A stretch of 8,027 nt of DNA from REEB506 sp049317545 (GTDB lineage: Bacteria > Pseudomonadota > Alphaproteobacteria > Caulobacterales > Aquidulcibacteraceae): contig JBMOIB010000131.1 in the NCBI GenBank assembly GCA_049317545.1, positions 1 to 8,027 on the forward strand, written 5' to 3'. This document shows, piece after piece, positions 5,706 through 8,027 of this stretch. Made by a program: the position numbers and the translations under genes. Each line of letters opens with the position of its first letter. Position 1 is the first letter of the stretch. The notes below the pieces were generated by a model, which saw only the letters and a list, made by a program, of their open reading frames with translations, was not told the origin of the DNA and made no database searches.

Positions 5706-6535
5706 CCGGCTCGCCGCGCCTCTCCGCGCGCTTCGCCGCGCTCAAGGCGGCCGACCGGGCCGGATTGATCGCCTACGTCATGGCCGGTGATCCCGACCTT
5801 GAAACGACCCTGCCGATCCTGCGCGCCGCCGTGGCGGCGGGCGCCGATGTGATCGAGCTTGGATTTCCGTTCACCGATCCGATGGCGGATGGCCCCACGA
5901 TCCAACGGGCCGCGCTGCGTGCGCTCGCTTCGGGAACCACGCTCGCCCGCGTGCTCGATCTCGTCGCCCGTTTCCGCGCCGAAGATGCCGACACGCCGCT
6001 AATCCTCATGGGCTATTCGAACCCCATTGAACGGATGGGGCTGGACGCCTTCGCTGAGCGGGCCGCCACGGCCGGCATGGACGGCGCCATCGTGGTCGAC
6101 CTGCCGCCGGAAGAGGATTTCGAGCTGCGGGCCGCCTTCGCGCCGCGAAATCTGTCGCTCATACGATTAGCGACGCCGACTACGGATGAAAAACGCCTGC
6201 CCACCGTTCTCGATGGCGTGTCTGGATTTCTCTACTACGTGTCCTTGACCGGTGTGACCGGTGTGCAGGCGGTCGGCGTGGAAGCCGCCCGCGCCGCCGC
6301 GGTTCGCCTCAAGGCCGCGACCGACCTTCCCGTCGCCGTGGGCTTCGGCGTGCGCGACCCTGACGTCGCCGCCGCCATCGCACGTTCCGCCGACGCCGTC
6401 GTCGTGGGATCGGCAATCGTCGACGCCATCGCCGATGGCCCGCCCGAAACCGCACCGCAGCGGGTCGCCGACAAGGTCGGCGCGCTCGCCGCAGCGGTAC
6501 GCCAAGCCCGTCTTCCCTCCGGAGCCCTCCGATGA
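5702..6535 (+). CDS. trpA: Tryptophan synthase alpha chain
   Basis: TrpA cleaves indole-3-glycerol phosphate to indole and glyceraldehyde 3-phosphate and passes indole to TrpB. The start is a GTG at 5702 that shares four bases (GTGA) with the trpB stop. The next in-frame ATG is already inside the barrel core. The 277-residue product is of normal length. YVMAGDPD (25-32) leads to the family signature IELGFPFTDPMADGPTIQRA (51-70), with catalytic Glu52 and Asp63 spaced as Glu49/Asp60 in the Salmonella enzyme. YYVSLTGVTG is the conserved loop, and GFGVRDPD and VVGSAIVDA bind phosphate near the C-terminus. The overlap at both ends (trpB and accD) implies translational coupling and roughly matched subunit synthesis. 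Confidence 0.96.
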   Translation: MTGSPRLSARFAALKAADRAGLIAYVMAGDPDLETTLPILRAAVAAGADVIELGFPFTDPMADGPTIQRAALRALASGTTLARVLDLVARFRAEDADTPLILMGYSNPIERMGLDAFAERAATAGMDGAIVVDLPPEEDFELRAAFAPRNLSLIRLATPTTDEKRLPTVLDGVSGFLYYVSLTGVTGVQAVGVEAARAAAVRLKAATDLPVAVGFGVRDPDVAAAIARSADAVVVGSAIVDAIADGPPETAPQRVADKVGALAAAVRQARLPSGALR

Positions 6536-7545
6536 GCAATTGGTGGACGAACCTCACTCGCCCTGGCCTCAAGAAAAAGGGCGACGAGAAAAAGCCCGGC
6601 GCCGCCCCCGCGCGGGACGGCAAGCGCGAGACGCCTGACGGCCTGTGGATCAAATGCCCGATCACCGGCGAGCTGATCTTCCAGCAGGATCTCGAAGCCG
6701 CCAATTGGGTGACGCCTGCGGGCTTCCATATGCGCATCGGCCCGGCGCAGCGCTTCAAGCAGGTGTTCGATGACGGCGCCGGCGCGCCGATCGCGCTGCC
6801 GGACGTGCCGCGCGATCCGCTGCGTTTCAAGGACGACAAACGCTACGTCGACCGGCTGCGCGCGGCGCGCGCCAAAGTCGAGCGCGACGATTGCATGGCG
6901 GCCAGTGAGGGTCTGATCGGCGGCTCGCCCGCGGTCGTGCTTGTGCAGGACTTCGAATTCATGGGCGGCTCGCTAGGCATGGCCGCCGGCGAAGCCTTCA
7001 TCACCGCCGCACAGCACGCGGTGAAGGCGCAGTGCGCGCTGGTCTGCTTCGCCGCCGCCGGCGGCGCGCGCATGCAGGAAGGCATCCTCTCGCTGATGCA
7101 GATGCCGCGCACGACGCTCGCCATCCAGGAGCTCAAGGCTGCACGGCTGCCCTACATCGTCGTGCTGACCGATCCGACGACCGGCGGCGTCACTGCGAGC
7201 TACGCCATGCTCGGCGACATCCACATCGCCGAACCCGGCGCGCTGATCGGCTTTGCGGGACCGCGCGTCATTGAACAGACGATCCGCCAGAAGCTGCCGG
7301 ACGGCTTCCAGCGCGCCGAATATCTGCTCGAGAAGGGCATGGTCGACATGGTCGTCGATCGTCGCCAATTGAAGCAGACGCTGACGGCGCTGTTGTCGAT
7401 CCTCCTCGCCAATCGCGAAGACGTCGGCGACGCCGCTGCGCCGAAGGCCGCTCCAGTCGAAAAGCCTGGCGCATCCGTCCAACATCTCGTGCGGCCGACG
7501 CGCCAAAGCGCTTCGCGCGCGCCGCGGGCCAAGGCGGCGGAGTGA
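6532..7545 (+). CDS. accD: Acetyl-CoA carboxylase carboxyltransferase subunit beta, zinc ribbon degenerate
   Basis: AccD and AccA (not here) form the carboxyltransferase that moves the carboxyl group from biotin to acetyl-CoA, giving malonyl-CoA for fatty acids. The ATG overlaps the trpA stop (ATGA), and GGAG at 6521-6524 lies 7 nt upstream. The 337-residue product has the crotonase-fold motifs QDFEFMGGSLGMAAGEAF, GGARMQEG, DPTTGGVTASYAMLGD and GFAGPRVIEQT. The N-terminal zinc ribbon normally has two CxxC pairs. Here LWIKC (38-42) keeps only Cys42. Thr45, Thr61 and the Ala63/Gly64 region stand where the other cysteines would be, with one residue fewer before HMR. The DNA reads cleanly, so this is not a frameshift. 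A Lys-rich N-terminal stretch (14-33) and an Ala/Pro/Arg-rich tail of about 40 residues make it longer than the 304-residue E. coli protein. Confidence 0.96.
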   Translation: MSNWWTNLTRPGLKKKGDEKKPGAAPARDGKRETPDGLWIKCPITGELIFQQDLEAANWVTPAGFHMRIGPAQRFKQVFDDGAGAPIALPDVPRDPLRFKDDKRYVDRLRAARAKVERDDCMAASEGLIGGSPAVVLVQDFEFMGGSLGMAAGEAFITAAQHAVKAQCALVCFAAAGGARMQEGILSLMQMPRTTLAIQELKAARLPYIVVLTDPTTGGVTASYAMLGDIHIAEPGALIGFAGPRVIEQTIRQKLPDGFQRAEYLLEKGMVDMVVDRRQLKQTLTALLSILLANREDVGDAAAPKAAPVEKPGASVQHLVRPTRQSASRAPRAKAAE

Positions 7546-8027
7546 ACTTCGGCCAGGGGCCGGTCGCTCTCCGCCTCGCCGAGATCGGCGCCGAATTCGA
7601 CCATGGGCTGGCGCTCGACCTTTCTCGCATCGAGGCCGTGCTCGCAGCGCTCGGCGATCCCCACCTTCACGTCCCGCCTGTCCTGCACGTCGCCGGCACC
7701 AACGGCAAAGGTTCGACTTGCGCCTTTGCGCGCGCGATCGCAGAGGCGGCCGGCTGGCGCGCGCACGTCTTCACCTCGCCCCATCTCGTGGCGCCCAATG
7801 AGCGCGTGCGCCTGGCTGGAACGCTCGCCAGCGACGCCGCTTTGCTCGCCGCGCTCGACAGGATCGCCGCGACCGGCTGCGTCGTGACCTATTTCGAGGC
7901 GATCACCGCCGCGGCTTTTCTGCTGTTCGCCGAGACAAAAGCCGACGTCACGATCCTGGAGGTGGGCCTCGGCGGTCGCCTCGACGCGACCAATGTGGCG
8001 CGGCCGCATGTGTGCGCCATCACGCCC
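7542..8027 (+). CDS. folC: Folylpolyglutamate/dihydrofolate synthase, N-terminal part
   Basis: FolC adds glutamates to folates. In many bacteria the same enzyme also makes dihydrofolate from dihydropteroate and glutamate. Only the first 162 codons are present, and the frame is open at the right edge. The GTG at 7542 overlaps the accD stop (GTGA), with aaggcgg 4 nt upstream. The sequence shows the Mur-ligase-type ATP-binding loop GTNGKGST (52-59), TSPHL (78-82) followed by ERVRL (87-91), TYFEAITAAAFLLFAE (116-131) with the family's conserved FEAIT, and LEVGLGGRLDATN (139-151). The accD-folC pair is a common bacterial arrangement. Whether the enzyme is bifunctional cannot be judged from the part visible. 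Confidence 0.95.
   Translation, partial: MNFGQGPVALRLAEIGAEFDHGLALDLSRIEAVLAALGDPHLHVPPVLHVAGTNGKGSTCAFARAIAEAAGWRAHVFTSPHLVAPNERVRLAGTLASDAALLAALDRIAATGCVVTYFEAITAAAFLLFAETKADVTILEVGLGGRLDATNVARPHVCAITP

Noticed and set aside
1..8027. CRISPR arrays, tRNA or rRNA genes, insertion sequences, defence or secondary-metabolite genes
   Set aside because: No spaced repeat series, cloverleaf, rRNA segment, transposase or integrase was seen. Nearly all of the window right of 305 is accounted for by housekeeping genes.

Overview
The window is GC-rich chromosomal DNA from an alphaproteobacterium. It carries the conserved order cmk – rpsA – ihfB – mscL – trpF – trpB – trpA – accD – folC, all on the + strand. 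The order ihfB … trpF-trpB-trpA-accD-folC is a known alphaproteobacterial arrangement. The AccD N-terminus, with three of four zinc-ribbon cysteines replaced, reminds me of Caulobacterales-type AccD. I cannot check this, so placement below class level is tentative.

Layout. Positions 1-304 hold no gene I can support. They contain a strong hairpin (117-144) and a large imperfect inverted repeat (152-252) that looks like a dispersed REP-type element. aroA, often found before cmk in alphaproteobacteria, is not visible. cmk (305-934) is followed by a 173-nt hairpin-rich leader and rpsA, which most likely starts at TTG 1108. A clear intrinsic terminator (2829-2863) closes rpsA. ihfB (2968-3270) has a candidate promoter of its own. 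mscL (3327-3734) follows a 56-nt gap holding a perfect 8-bp palindrome. trpF (3776-4420) lacks a good Shine-Dalgarno site but has a promoter-like sequence placed for leaderless initiation. trpB, trpA, accD and folC then follow. The last three junctions are 4-nt stop/start overlaps (GTGA, ATGA, GTGA). folC runs off the right edge.

Together the genes cover pyrimidine nucleotide recycling (Cmk), mRNA binding on the ribosome (S1), DNA bending (IHF-beta), emergency osmotic release (MscL), the last three steps of tryptophan synthesis (TrpF, TrpB, TrpA), the first committed step of fatty acid synthesis (AccD) and folate polyglutamylation (FolC). This is a housekeeping region. I found no defence system, mobile gene, CRISPR array, tRNA or rRNA. 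The points worth checking are the degenerate AccD zinc ribbon, the mscL insertion with its palindrome, the possible leaderless trpF transcript, the structured rpsA leader and the repeat-bearing region before cmk.
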